A program made the translations under genes and the position numbers. This document shows, piece after piece, positions 14,530 through 20,294 of a stretch of 25,718 bases of DNA (positions within the stretch are counted from its first letter, which is position 1; each line of letters opens with the position of its first letter). The stretch spans positions 1 through 25,718 of the forward strand of contig JAJXTL010000030.1 in NCBI GenBank assembly GCA_021783855.1, written 5' to 3'. Below the pieces are notes generated by a model. It saw only the letters and a list, made by a program, of their open reading frames with translations, was not told where the DNA came from and made no database searches. This DNA is from Pseudomonadota bacterium. Lineage in GTDB: Bacteria > Pseudomonadota > Gammaproteobacteria > Burkholderiales > Gallionellaceae.

Positions 14530-14832
14530 ATGACGAGTAGATTAATAGACAGGGAAGAAGATATTCAACAGGCGTCGCAGGCAATCAAGGCGATTGCACA
14601 TCCTTTGCGGCTGAAGATTCTGTGCGTGTTGGGCGAGCAGGAAATCAGCGTGCAGGAGATAGTCGATCATGTCGGCACCTCGCAGAGCAATATTTCACAG
14701 CACCTGGCGATTTTAAGAGATAAAGGCGTTTTGTCTACACGCAAGGAAGCCAATAAGGTTTTTTATCGTATCGGCGATTTGCGCACCCTCAAGCTGGTGA
14801 GTTTGATGCGTGAAGTATTTTGTACTGCGTGA
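14530..14832 (+). CDS. ArsR-family repressor with dithiol persulfide-sensor cysteines
   Basis: The 100-residue winged-helix protein has the ArsR helix-turn-helix (V-G-T-S-Q-S-N-I-S-Q-H-L-A-I-L, about 48-62) and the beta-hairpin wing R-K-E-A-N-K-V-F-Y-R. It lacks the ELCVCDL metal site of ArsR/SmtB. Instead it has Cys32 in KILCVLG (helix 2) and Cys98 in REVFCTA (last helix). The 66-residue spacing equals that of Cys41/Cys107 in SqrR and Cys42/Cys108 in BigR, which form a tetrasulfide bridge on contact with persulfides and leave DNA. YgaV of Escherichia coli has the same arrangement and sits beside ygaP, a rhodanese-DUF2892 fusion. Here DUF2892 follows as a separate gene, supporting the same role. 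AAGGAA precedes ATG 14530. Confidence 0.88.
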   Translation: MTSRLIDREEDIQQASQAIKAIAHPLRLKILCVLGEQEISVQEIVDHVGTSQSNISQHLAILRDKGVLSTRKEANKVFYRIGDLRTLKLVSLMREVFCTA

Positions 14833-14857
14833 GCGTTTCGGTATGGTATATCAGAGT

Positions 14858-14875
14858 ATTTTAATATGCTAAAAT
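14858..14875 (+). promoter_or_regulatory. AT-rich dyad, possible ArsR-type operator
   Basis: ATTTTA-ATATGC-TAAAAT has perfect 6-bp arms and begins 26 bases after the ArsR-type stop codon. BigR/YgaV-type repressors bind AT-rich dyads near their own operon. Assignment as an operator is inference. Confidence 0.35.
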
Positions 14876-14927
14876 CGTACAAACAACAGGCGCGATTGAG
14901 GTGCTGCGGCAATTCACCGTATTTGCC

Positions 14928-15047
14928 TAACGGGCATGGCAAGTTTCATTATTTTGGGTGGCTACTTGCCATGCCCGTTTCCCTCACCCTAACCCTCTCC
15001 CGGAGGTAGAGGGGACGAACGAATCGCTACGCGAGTTTCACGTTAAC
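14928..15047 (+). repeat. 120-bp repeat element, copy A
   Basis: It opens with a hairpin: AACGGGCATGGCAAG (14929-14943) pairs perfectly with CTTGCCATGCCCGTT (14965-14979) around a 21-base centre. A 68-base tail (14980-15047) follows, beginning TCCCTCACCCTAACCC and ending TTTCACGTTAAC. The ends are short inverted repeats (TAACGGG against TAACGTG on the other strand). The same element recurs at 22734-22853, with the hairpin centre reversed. Confidence 0.85.
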
Positions 15048-15072
15048 TTCGGCAAACGCAGATGTTGTCTGG

Positions 15073-15098
15073 TTGACACAAACCGGTAGCATTATAAA
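15073..15098 (+). promoter_or_regulatory. Putative promoter of the DUF2892 gene
   Basis: TTGACA at 15073-15078 is a perfect -35 hexamer; TATAAA begins 14 bases later and TAAATT 16 bases later, so the -10 assignment is ambiguous. It lies about 40-50 bases before ATG 15124, downstream of repeat copy A. Confidence 0.45.
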
Positions 15099-15123
15099 TT
15101 TAATACTTAAGGAGCTTTAAAAC

Positions 15124-15336
15124 ATGAACGCAGAACGCATCGTCAGAATTGTCGCAGGTACTTTTATCATGTTGTCTTTGTCGCTGGGCGTTGAAGCCAG
15201 CCCGATATTTGTCAGCAAGTATTTCCTGTTGTTCACGGCCTTCGTCGGTTTCAACCTGTTTCAAAGCGGATTTACCAAAATTTGTCCGTTGAACAGCATA
15301 CTCGCGAAATTTGGTGTTAAAGGCGGTTCTTGCTGA
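15124..15336 (+). CDS. DUF2892 (YgaP-type) small membrane protein
   Basis: The 70-residue protein has two hydrophobic segments (about 7-24 and 32-46). It carries the DUF2892 signature G-F-N-L-F-Q-S-G-F-T-K-I-C-P-L-N, including the conserved C-P near residue 54. In YgaP this domain anchors a rhodanese to the inner membrane and is implicated in handling of sulfane sulfur. It probably belongs to the regulon of the preceding ArsR-type persulfide sensor. AAGGAG lies 10 bases before ATG. A C-terminal Cys (GGSC end) is a second thiol. A separate membrane-anchored rhodanese gene lies about 1.9 kb downstream and may complete the same function. Confidence 0.88.
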   Translation: MNAERIVRIVAGTFIMLSLSLGVEASPIFVSKYFLLFTAFVGFNLFQSGFTKICPLNSILAKFGVKGGSC

Positions 15337-15502
15337 CAGGTCGCTGAAAAGCTTTACGCTTGCCGATTTTGCGTCAAAAAGTGACTAAAAATGCGGGATC
15401 GCGAAGCGATAAACTGATGGTAAGCTCCTTGCCAGTCGGGCTGCGTCTGCCCATCCCTGCCAGCCCCGTTTTGCCCGTTTTTTCCTTATCCCGGCTTCGT
15501 TC

Positions 15503-17269
15503 ATGACGTTTTTCAGCAAACCGCTAGCGCCGCAACGCACCACATTAACCCACATCAGCCTGGCGCTGGTCGGGCTGATGTGGGTTTTTCCGTTTCTGTA
15601 TTATCGCCATCAATATCCGCTGACGACCTTCGATCAGGAATGGATAAGCGCGCTGTTAGGCATAATGGCGCTTACTTTGCTAATCAGCCGGAATGACGGG
15701 CAGCAAATTCCTCGCATCGTGCAGTTGCCCGCAGCGCTCATCGTTCTGGTGTTGCTGCAATGGCTGATGGGCATGATGCCCTATTTCGGTCAGGCTTTGC
15801 TGTATATCCTGTATCTGATGTTTGCATTGATGTTGATGATGCTGGGCGCCCGGCTGCGGGATAGCCTGGGACTGGAAAAACTGGCCGTCGTGCTGGCGTA
15901 TTTTTTGCTGATGGGGGCCGAACTGAGCGCCTTGATCGGTGTGCTGCAACATTTTCATCTGCACACGCCGCTGGATTCTGTCGTGGTGATAGCTAAAACC
16001 AGTGTTTACGGCAATCTGGCGCAGCCCAACCATTTTGCCGATTACATTGCGCTGGGGCTGGTTTCGCTGGGTCTGCTGTTTTGGCAGCGAAAATTTCACC
16101 CGGCCTATGTGGTTTTGCTTGTCATACCTTTATTGTTTGTCATGACCTTAAGCGGTTCGCGCAGCAGTTGGCTGTATCTGCTGATAATGAGCGCGCTGGC
16201 ATGGCGGGGCGGTAGCAGGCTGCGTCCCATGCTGTACTACTGTTTGCTGCTGCTGGCGGGCTACACGCTGATGCATGGGCTTGTGCAGTTGCCGTTCCTT
16301 AAGGGTGGCAACACCATCACCACCTGGCAACGATTCACGGGTGAAGATGCCGATGGTGGAATACGCTTGTATTTATGGCATGAGGCCTGGCTGATGTTCG
16401 TCCAGTCGCCGTGGCTGGGTGCCGGCTTCGGTCAGTTTTCCTTGAAGCATTTTGAATTGGGGCCGGTCTTGCAGCGGACCAATATTGTCGGGCTGTATAA
16501 CAATGCCCATAATTTGATATTCCAACTGGCGGCCGAGACAGGTGTTGCGGGTTTGCTCGTGCTGTTTGCGGCGCTGGGTGTATGGTTCAACGGCGTCCGG
16601 CAGGCCGCGATGAGCGCTTCGCACTGGTGGGGCTATGCAGCGCTGGGTGTGCTGGGTATTCACAGCCTGCTGGAATATCCATTCTGGTATGTCTATTTTC
16701 TGGCGGTAGCGGCAATTCTGCTGGGTGCGCTGGACGAGTCGCGCTATCGGTTTGAATGGGGAAGTGCGGGGCGCATGACAGTGGCAGCTATGCTGTTTTT
16801 CGGCCTGTTGGCGTTGTTGCAGTTGCGCATCGGGTATCAGCAACTCAAGGATATGCAGCTCTCCAATCCGGCTTCTGGAAATATTTCTACCTTTGAACGG
16901 GTCCGAGACCAACTCTTTTCGTTACGTAACGGGTCGCCGCTCTCGCCTTATGCCGACCTGTTTGCGAGTTCAGGGATCGAAGTCAATGAAAATCATCTGC
17001 AGGAAAAACTTGCCCTTAATTCCCGCGTGATGCGATTCGTTCCGATTGCGCAGGTGGTGTACCGGCAGGCTTTTTTGCTGGCACAGAACGGTCAGCCGAA
17101 ACAAGCGCAGCGGGTGTTTGAACAGGCGCTCTGGTCTTATCCGGAAAATGCCTGGGAGCAGCAACAATTAGTAAAATTGGCCGAGAAAGACCCCGCGCAT
17201 TTTGCCGCTCTGCTAGAATTCGCTCTTCAAATTGAACAGGAGTACCTACGTGCAATTCATAGTAAGTAA
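15503..17269 (+). CDS. PglL/Wzy-family O-oligosaccharyltransferase or O-antigen ligase-like protein
   Basis: The 588-residue polytopic membrane protein has about 12 hydrophobic segments. It shows the PglL-type blocks: G-N-L-A-Q-P-N-H-F-A-D-Y (about 171-182), the L-S-G-S-R-S-S-W motif, the periplasmic loop with S-P-W-L-G-A-G-F-G-Q-F, and Y-N-N-A-H-N-L-I-F-Q-L-A-A-E-T-G. It then has a Wzy_C-type C-terminal extension with TPR-like helices. Such enzymes transfer lipid-linked glycans to pilins or other exported proteins on the periplasmic side; the related WaaL and Wzy enzymes act on lipopolysaccharide. No pilin or glycan-synthesis genes are adjacent, so the acceptor is unknown. The frame overlaps the start of the rhodanese gene by 20 bases, suggesting coupled translation. 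No clear ribosome binding site precedes ATG 15503. Confidence 0.85.
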   Translation: MTFFSKPLAPQRTTLTHISLALVGLMWVFPFLYYRHQYPLTTFDQEWISALLGIMALTLLISRNDGQQIPRIVQLPAALIVLVLLQWLMGMMPYFGQALLYILYLMFALMLMMLGARLRDSLGLEKLAVVLAYFLLMGAELSALIGVLQHFHLHTPLDSVVVIAKTSVYGNLAQPNHFADYIALGLVSLGLLFWQRKFHPAYVVLLVIPLLFVMTLSGSRSSWLYLLIMSALAWRGGSRLRPMLYYCLLLLAGYTLMHGLVQLPFLKGGNTITTWQRFTGEDADGGIRLYLWHEAWLMFVQSPWLGAGFGQFSLKHFELGPVLQRTNIVGLYNNAHNLIFQLAAETGVAGLLVLFAALGVWFNGVRQAAMSASHWWGYAALGVLGIHSLLEYPFWYVYFLAVAAILLGALDESRYRFEWGSAGRMTVAAMLFFGLLALLQLRIGYQQLKDMQLSNPASGNISTFERVRDQLFSLRNGSPLSPYADLFASSGIEVNENHLQEKLALNSRVMRFVPIAQVVYRQAFLLAQNGQPKQAQRVFEQALWSYPENAWEQQQLVKLAEKDPAHFAALLEFALQIEQEYLRAIHSK

Positions 17270-17660
17270 TTTTTTCCCGATTTCCCTGGCGCTCCTGAGC
17301 GGCACGATGATTTTGTGGTCCATGTTTGGCAATCGTTTTCGCGGTGTCAAGGAAGTGGATACCAATGGCGCGCTGCAATTGATTAATCACAAGGATGCCT
17401 TTGTGCTGGACGTGCGTGAGCCATCTGAGTATGAGGGCGGACATCTTTTGAATGCCAAGCTGATTCCGCTGGGCAAGCTCAAGGAGCGTGTCGGAGAACT
17501 GGAAAAATACAAGGACAAGCCACTCGTGGTGGTCTGCAGAAGCGGCAATCGATCCGGTACGGCTTGTGCGATTTTGTCCAAACTGGGATTCGATCAGGCT
17601 TATAATTTGATGGGCGGTATGATGGCATGGCAAAAAGCCAGCCTGCCGGTAAAAAAATAA
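17250..17660 (+). CDS. Membrane-anchored rhodanese-like sulfurtransferase
   Basis: The 136-residue product has an N-terminal transmembrane anchor (about residues 4-26) followed by a single rhodanese domain. The domain has the CH2A-type motif V-L-D-V-R-E-P-S-E-Y and the active loop Cys96-R-S-G-N-R, the six-residue loop of sulfur-transferring rhodaneses. It moves sulfane sulfur through a Cys persulfide, most likely on the cytoplasmic face of the inner membrane. The start is GTG 17250, because AGGAG lies 7 bases upstream; TTG 17232 lies before that site. It overlaps the ligase gene by 20 bases and grxC by one base. Rhodanese-grxC-secB-gpsA is a common betaproteobacterial order. Confidence 0.88.
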   Translation: MQFIVSNFFPISLALLSGTMILWSMFGNRFRGVKEVDTNGALQLINHKDAFVLDVREPSEYEGGHLLNAKLIPLGKLKERVGELEKYKDKPLVVVCRSGNRSGTACAILSKLGFDQAYNLMGGMMAWQKASLPVKK

Positions 17661-17935
17661 TGGCGAAAATAGTTATGTACAGTACAGCCGTATGTTCATA
17701 TTGCATACGTGCCGAGCAATTATTACAGCGCAAGGGTGTCACCCTGATCGAAAAAATCAGGATTGATCTGGAACCCGAGTTGCGTATCGCAATGGTGGAG
17801 AAAACCGGGCGGCGCACGGTGCCGCAGATTTTTATCAACGATCAGCATATCGGCGGCTATGACGATCTGGCTGAATTGGATCAGGCTGGTGAATTAAACG
17901 CATTATTGGCTACTAATTACAAGGAAGAGACATGA
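17660..17935 (+). CDS. grxC: Glutaredoxin 3 (class I)
   Basis: The 91-residue protein has the dithiol motif Cys12-Ser-Tyr-Cys15 (the usual CPYC with Ser in place of Pro), the T-V-P-Q-I-F-I cis-Pro region (about 55-61) and the G-G-Y-D-D-L glutathione-binding end. It reduces protein disulfides and glutathione mixed disulfides in the cytoplasm. The start is ATG 17660 in the TAATG junction with the rhodanese stop; starting upstream would add eleven residues from the other gene's frame. It overlaps secB by 4 bases (ATGA), so translation is coupled. Confidence 0.93.
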   Translation: MAKIVMYSTAVCSYCIRAEQLLQRKGVTLIEKIRIDLEPELRIAMVEKTGRRTVPQIFINDQHIGGYDDLAELDQAGELNALLATNYKEET

Positions 17936-18387
17936 CCGAAGCAGCGCAGGATCAACCCATGTTCAACATGGACAAAATTTATGTGAAGGATCTCTCACTG
18001 GAAATCCCGAACGCTCCCCAGGTTTTTCTGGAACGTGAGGCTCCGCAAATCGAGGTGCAATTGCATACCTCGGCTGTCAGCATCGACGATGGCGTCTACG
18101 AAGTGACCGTGACGGCAACCGTTACTGCCAAAATCGTCGACAAGGTGATGTTCCTGATTGAAGTCAAACAGGCAGGAATATTCACCTTGCGCAATTTTCC
18201 TGAAGTCGAAAAAGAGCCTGTGCTTGCAGTGATGTGCCCCAACATCCTGTTCCCTTATCTGCGTGAAGTGGTATCCAGCGTGTCGGTGCGCGCCGGTTTT
18301 GCGCCGGTAATGTTGAACCCGATCAACTTTGAAGTGCTGTATCAGCAGCAGCAACAGGCGCAAGCGGCTGGGGCAACGACCCACTAG
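17932..18387 (+). CDS. secB: Protein-export chaperone SecB
   Basis: The 151-residue protein has the SecB signatures: I-Y-V-K-D-L-S-L-E-I-P-N-A-P near the N-terminus, V-T-V-T-A-T-V-T-A-K in the core, the P-N-I-L-F-P-Y-L-R-E-V-V-S block, and G-F-A-P-V-M-L-N-P-I-N-F near the end. As a tetramer it holds preproteins unfolded and hands them to SecA for export. Length is normal; the C-terminus is rich in Gln and Ala. It begins within the end of grxC (ATGA overlap) and is followed after 9 bases by the SH3-domain gene. Confidence 0.96.
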   Translation: MTEAAQDQPMFNMDKIYVKDLSLEIPNAPQVFLEREAPQIEVQLHTSAVSIDDGVYEVTVTATVTAKIVDKVMFLIEVKQAGIFTLRNFPEVEKEPVLAVMCPNILFPYLREVVSSVSVRAGFAPVMLNPINFEVLYQQQQQAQAAGATTH

Positions 18388-18396
18388 GGGCGGTGA

Positions 18397-18831
18397 ATGA
18401 GATCACTGGCCTTCCTTGTTGCGCTGTGTGCTGCAACTGCGGCGCAGGCGGTGGATTATGTTTCAGTCGGCGAGAACAGCGCGATTCTTTTTGACGCGCC
18501 TTCGCTCAAAGCCAGGAGGCTGTTCGTGGTGAACCGCTATATGCCTTTCGAGCAGGTTGTTGCGCTGGATAACTGGGTGAAGGTGCGCGATCGTTCGGGT
18601 GGATTGTACTGGCTGGAAAAACGCGTATTGACCAATAAAAGATACGTGTTTTCGGTGAATACGCTGGTTGATGTGCGTGCTGAACCCGATTTCGGCGCGG
18701 CGCGCGTGTTTCAGGTCAGGCAGCAGGTCGCCCTCGAATTGCTCGAATCCACGGGCACCGGTTGGGTGAAGGTGCGGCACAAGGATGGCGAGACGGGTTT
18801 TATACGCAGTACCGAGGTGTGGGGAGATTAA
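18397..18831 (+). CDS. Exported bacterial SH3-domain protein
   Basis: The 144-residue product has a Sec signal peptide (MRSLAFLVALCAATAAQA, cleavage before VDYVSV). Two SH3-like repeats follow (about 20-75 and 82-140). Each has an N-x-x-V/A-x-V/L-F/R-x-x-P start and a W-V-K-V-R-x-R/K-D/S-G end, with W-L-E and G-F-I-R closing strands. Such tandem SH3b proteins bind peptidoglycan or periplasmic proteins, but the ligand is unknown. It lies between secB and gpsA and is probably in the same transcript. Its stop is directly followed by a heptamer-repeat array. Confidence 0.85.
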   Translation: MRSLAFLVALCAATAAQAVDYVSVGENSAILFDAPSLKARRLFVVNRYMPFEQVVALDNWVKVRDRSGGLYWLEKRVLTNKRYVFSVNTLVDVRAEPDFGAARVFQVRQQVALELLESTGTGWVKVRHKDGETGFIRSTEVWGD

Positions 18832-18929
18832 ATCAGGATTGAGGAACAAGGATTGAGTCCGGTCGGCTTTTGACTTTTATTCAATCCTCAATCCTGTCAT
18901 TCTTGCTACTTACTACTCTCAACTAAATA
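18831..18929. repeat. Head-to-head heptamer arrays filling the gap before gpsA
   Basis: The left array (18831-18858) reads AATCAGG, ATTGAGG, AACAAGG, ATTGAGT. After 22 bases the right array (18881-18922) reads TCAATCC, TCAATCC, TGTCATT, CTTGCTA, CTTACTA, CTCTCAA. The first units are the reverse complement of the left unit, so the arrays can pair. The 7-base phase runs up to the gpsA ATG and leaves no ribosome binding site visible. Confidence 0.65.
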
Positions 18930-20033
18930 ATGAATATTACCGTCATAGGCGCAGGGGCTTGGGGAACGGCGCTGGCCATCAGTCTGGCGGCGCGGCATCG
19001 CGTTACCCTCTGGGCGAGGGATGCCGAACAGATTGCAGCGATGCGTGTTTCCCGCTGCAATCTGCGTTATCTGCCGGACGTACCGTTTCCCGAAACCCTG
19101 TTGCTGAGTTCGGATTTTTCAGCCTCGCTGGCTGATGCGGAGCTGGTTATTCTTGCGGTGCCAACTGCAGCGTTGCGTGTGACGCTGCAAGGCATCGCCA
19201 GCCGATTCCCTCTTTCTGGTTATCTCCCGGCGGGGAGAGCGCAGCGAGGGGGGCGAAGCCGGACAAACGAGAAGTGGGGTAAGCTGGCAATCCGCGAAGC
19301 GATTGCTCGCAAAGACCTTGTAAAATTTCCGGGTGTGGTGTGGCTGTGCAAGGGTTTTGAAGCGGGAACTTCGTTGCTGCCGCATCAGGTGGCCGAACAG
19401 GTTTTACCGCCTGAGTTTCTCAGGGGCGTGCTGTCCGGCCCCAGCTTTGCACTGGAAGTGGCGCGCGGACTACCCACCGCCCTGGTGCTGGCAGCGGGTG
19501 ACGACGCTTTTGCGCAGCGCGTGGCGCAAAATCTTCATCATTCCCGCCTGCGTGTCTATGCCAGCAATGATGTAATCGGCGTGGAAGTCGGCGGAGCGGT
19601 CAAGAACGTAATGGCGATCGCTGCCGGTGTCTGCGACGGCATGCAATTGGGCAGTAACGCCCGCGCGGCGCTGATCACCCGCGGGCTTGCCGAAATTACC
19701 CGGCTGGGTTTGAAAATGGGTGGACGTCAGGAAACGCTGGGAGGTTTGTCGGGTGCCGGAGACTTGATTCTGACCTGCACCGGCGATTTGTCGCGCAACC
19801 GCCGGGTGGGACTGTTGCTGGCTCAGGAACAGAGCCTCGATGATATTCTCTGTCAGCTTGGGCATGTTGCCGAAGGCGTGTACGCCGTGCGTGAGGTGCA
19901 CGTGCTGGCGCAGCGCCTGGATGTGGATATGCCCATCTGTGAAGCAGTTTATCGTGTACTCTACGATCATGTTCCAGCTCATGAGATGGTCGCCAGCCTG
20001 TTGAATCGTACGGCAAGCCTCGAATTTAACTAG
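18930..20033 (+). CDS. gpsA: Glycerol-3-phosphate dehydrogenase [NAD(P)+] with an in-frame insert
   Basis: The 367-residue enzyme reduces dihydroxyacetone phosphate to sn-glycerol 3-phosphate for phospholipid synthesis. The dinucleotide loop G-A-G-A-W-G-T-A-L-A (7-16), the W-L-C-K-G-F-E block, the catalytic Lys in E-V-G-G-A-V-K-N-V-M-A-I-A-A-G, and G-L-S-G-A-G-D-L-I-L-T-C are intact. Family members usually have about 330 residues. The excess lies between I-A-S-R-F (about 93) and G-V-V-W-L-C-K-G (about 135), where relatives have only a few residues. The insert is basic and Gly/Arg-rich and looks repeat-derived. It falls on a surface loop of the Rossmann domain, so activity may be kept. The gene is followed by a strong terminator 108 bases on. 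Confidence 0.93.
   Translation: MNITVIGAGAWGTALAISLAARHRVTLWARDAEQIAAMRVSRCNLRYLPDVPFPETLLLSSDFSASLADAELVILAVPTAALRVTLQGIASRFPLSGYLPAGRAQRGGRSRTNEKWGKLAIREAIARKDLVKFPGVVWLCKGFEAGTSLLPHQVAEQVLPPEFLRGVLSGPSFALEVARGLPTALVLAAGDDAFAQRVAQNLHHSRLRVYASNDVIGVEVGGAVKNVMAIAAGVCDGMQLGSNARAALITRGLAEITRLGLKMGGRQETLGGLSGAGDLILTCTGDLSRNRRVGLLLAQEQSLDDILCQLGHVAEGVYAVREVHVLAQRLDVDMPICEAVYRVLYDHVPAHEMVASLLNRTASLEFN
19209..19331 (+). repeat. Repeat-like in-frame insert within gpsA
   Basis: About 120 bases (residues about 94-134 of GpsA) have no counterpart in the family. They start TTCCCTC, contain the small hairpin TCTCCC-GGCG-GGGAGA (19223-19238) and later GGACAAACGA. These pieces occur in the same order in the tail of the 120-bp repeat element (14978-15022), though with different spacing, so relation to that family is suggestive only. 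Confidence 0.55.
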
Positions 20034-20140
20034 GGACACGCTGGTTTCCCGCTTTTGCGGGGAAAACGAATAAATCAGCTTTCCCTGGAGTGCGGCTGAT
20101 CCGTGTAGCGTGTTTTTCATGTTGCTGACACAAAATGACC

Positions 20141-20181
20141 GCCGTCGCCCTTGAAAGCCTGAGGGTGGCGGCACGTTTTTT
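20141..20181 (+). terminator. Rho-independent terminator after gpsA
   Basis: GCCGTCGCCCT (20141-20151) pairs with AGGGTGGCGGC (20162-20172) as an 11-bp RNA stem (two G-U pairs) with a 10-base loop. ACG and six T follow. It separates the secB-gpsA transcript from the efflux operon. Confidence 0.85.
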
Positions 20182-20219
20182 GGCAAGCGAGCAATTATCA
20201 GAAAAAACGAATATGCCCA

Positions 20220-20247
20220 TTGCAATATTAGAATTAACTAATATAAT
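20220..20247 (+). promoter_or_regulatory. Promoter of the efflux operon
   Basis: TTGCAA (20220-20225) and a perfect TATAAT (20242-20247) are 16 bases apart, placing the transcript start near 20254, about 40 bases before the start codon at 20295. Confidence 0.7.
20225..20244 (+). promoter_or_regulatory. 20-bp palindromic operator overlapping the efflux promoter
   Basis: ATATTAG-AATTAA-CTAATAT has perfect 7-bp arms and fills the spacer between -35 and -10, running into the -10. This is where a dimeric repressor of TetR, MarR or ArsR type would block polymerase. No regulator gene is adjacent in the window. Confidence 0.6.
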
Positions 20248-20294
20248 GCGCTGGATTTTTTAATTGCGAGCGACTTTATGAACGGAGACAAAGG

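Larger units (their letters stand above)
14833..15123. other. Region between the ArsR-type and DUF2892 genes
   Basis: These 291 bases hold an AT-rich dyad (14858-14875), one full copy of a 120-bp repeat element (14928-15047), and a likely promoter and ribosome binding site (AAGGAG at 15108-15113) for the DUF2892 gene. No additional gene is visible. Confidence 0.6.

Noticed and set aside
14929..14979. Hairpin of repeat copy A as a rho-independent terminator of the ArsR-type gene
   Set aside because: The stem is strong but is followed by TCCCTCACCC rather than a T-run; the same hairpin in copy B lies inside an operon.
19470..20225. 251-codon minus-strand frame across gpsA and the terminator
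   Set aside because: Antisense to gpsA, crosses a strong terminator, and shows no domain.
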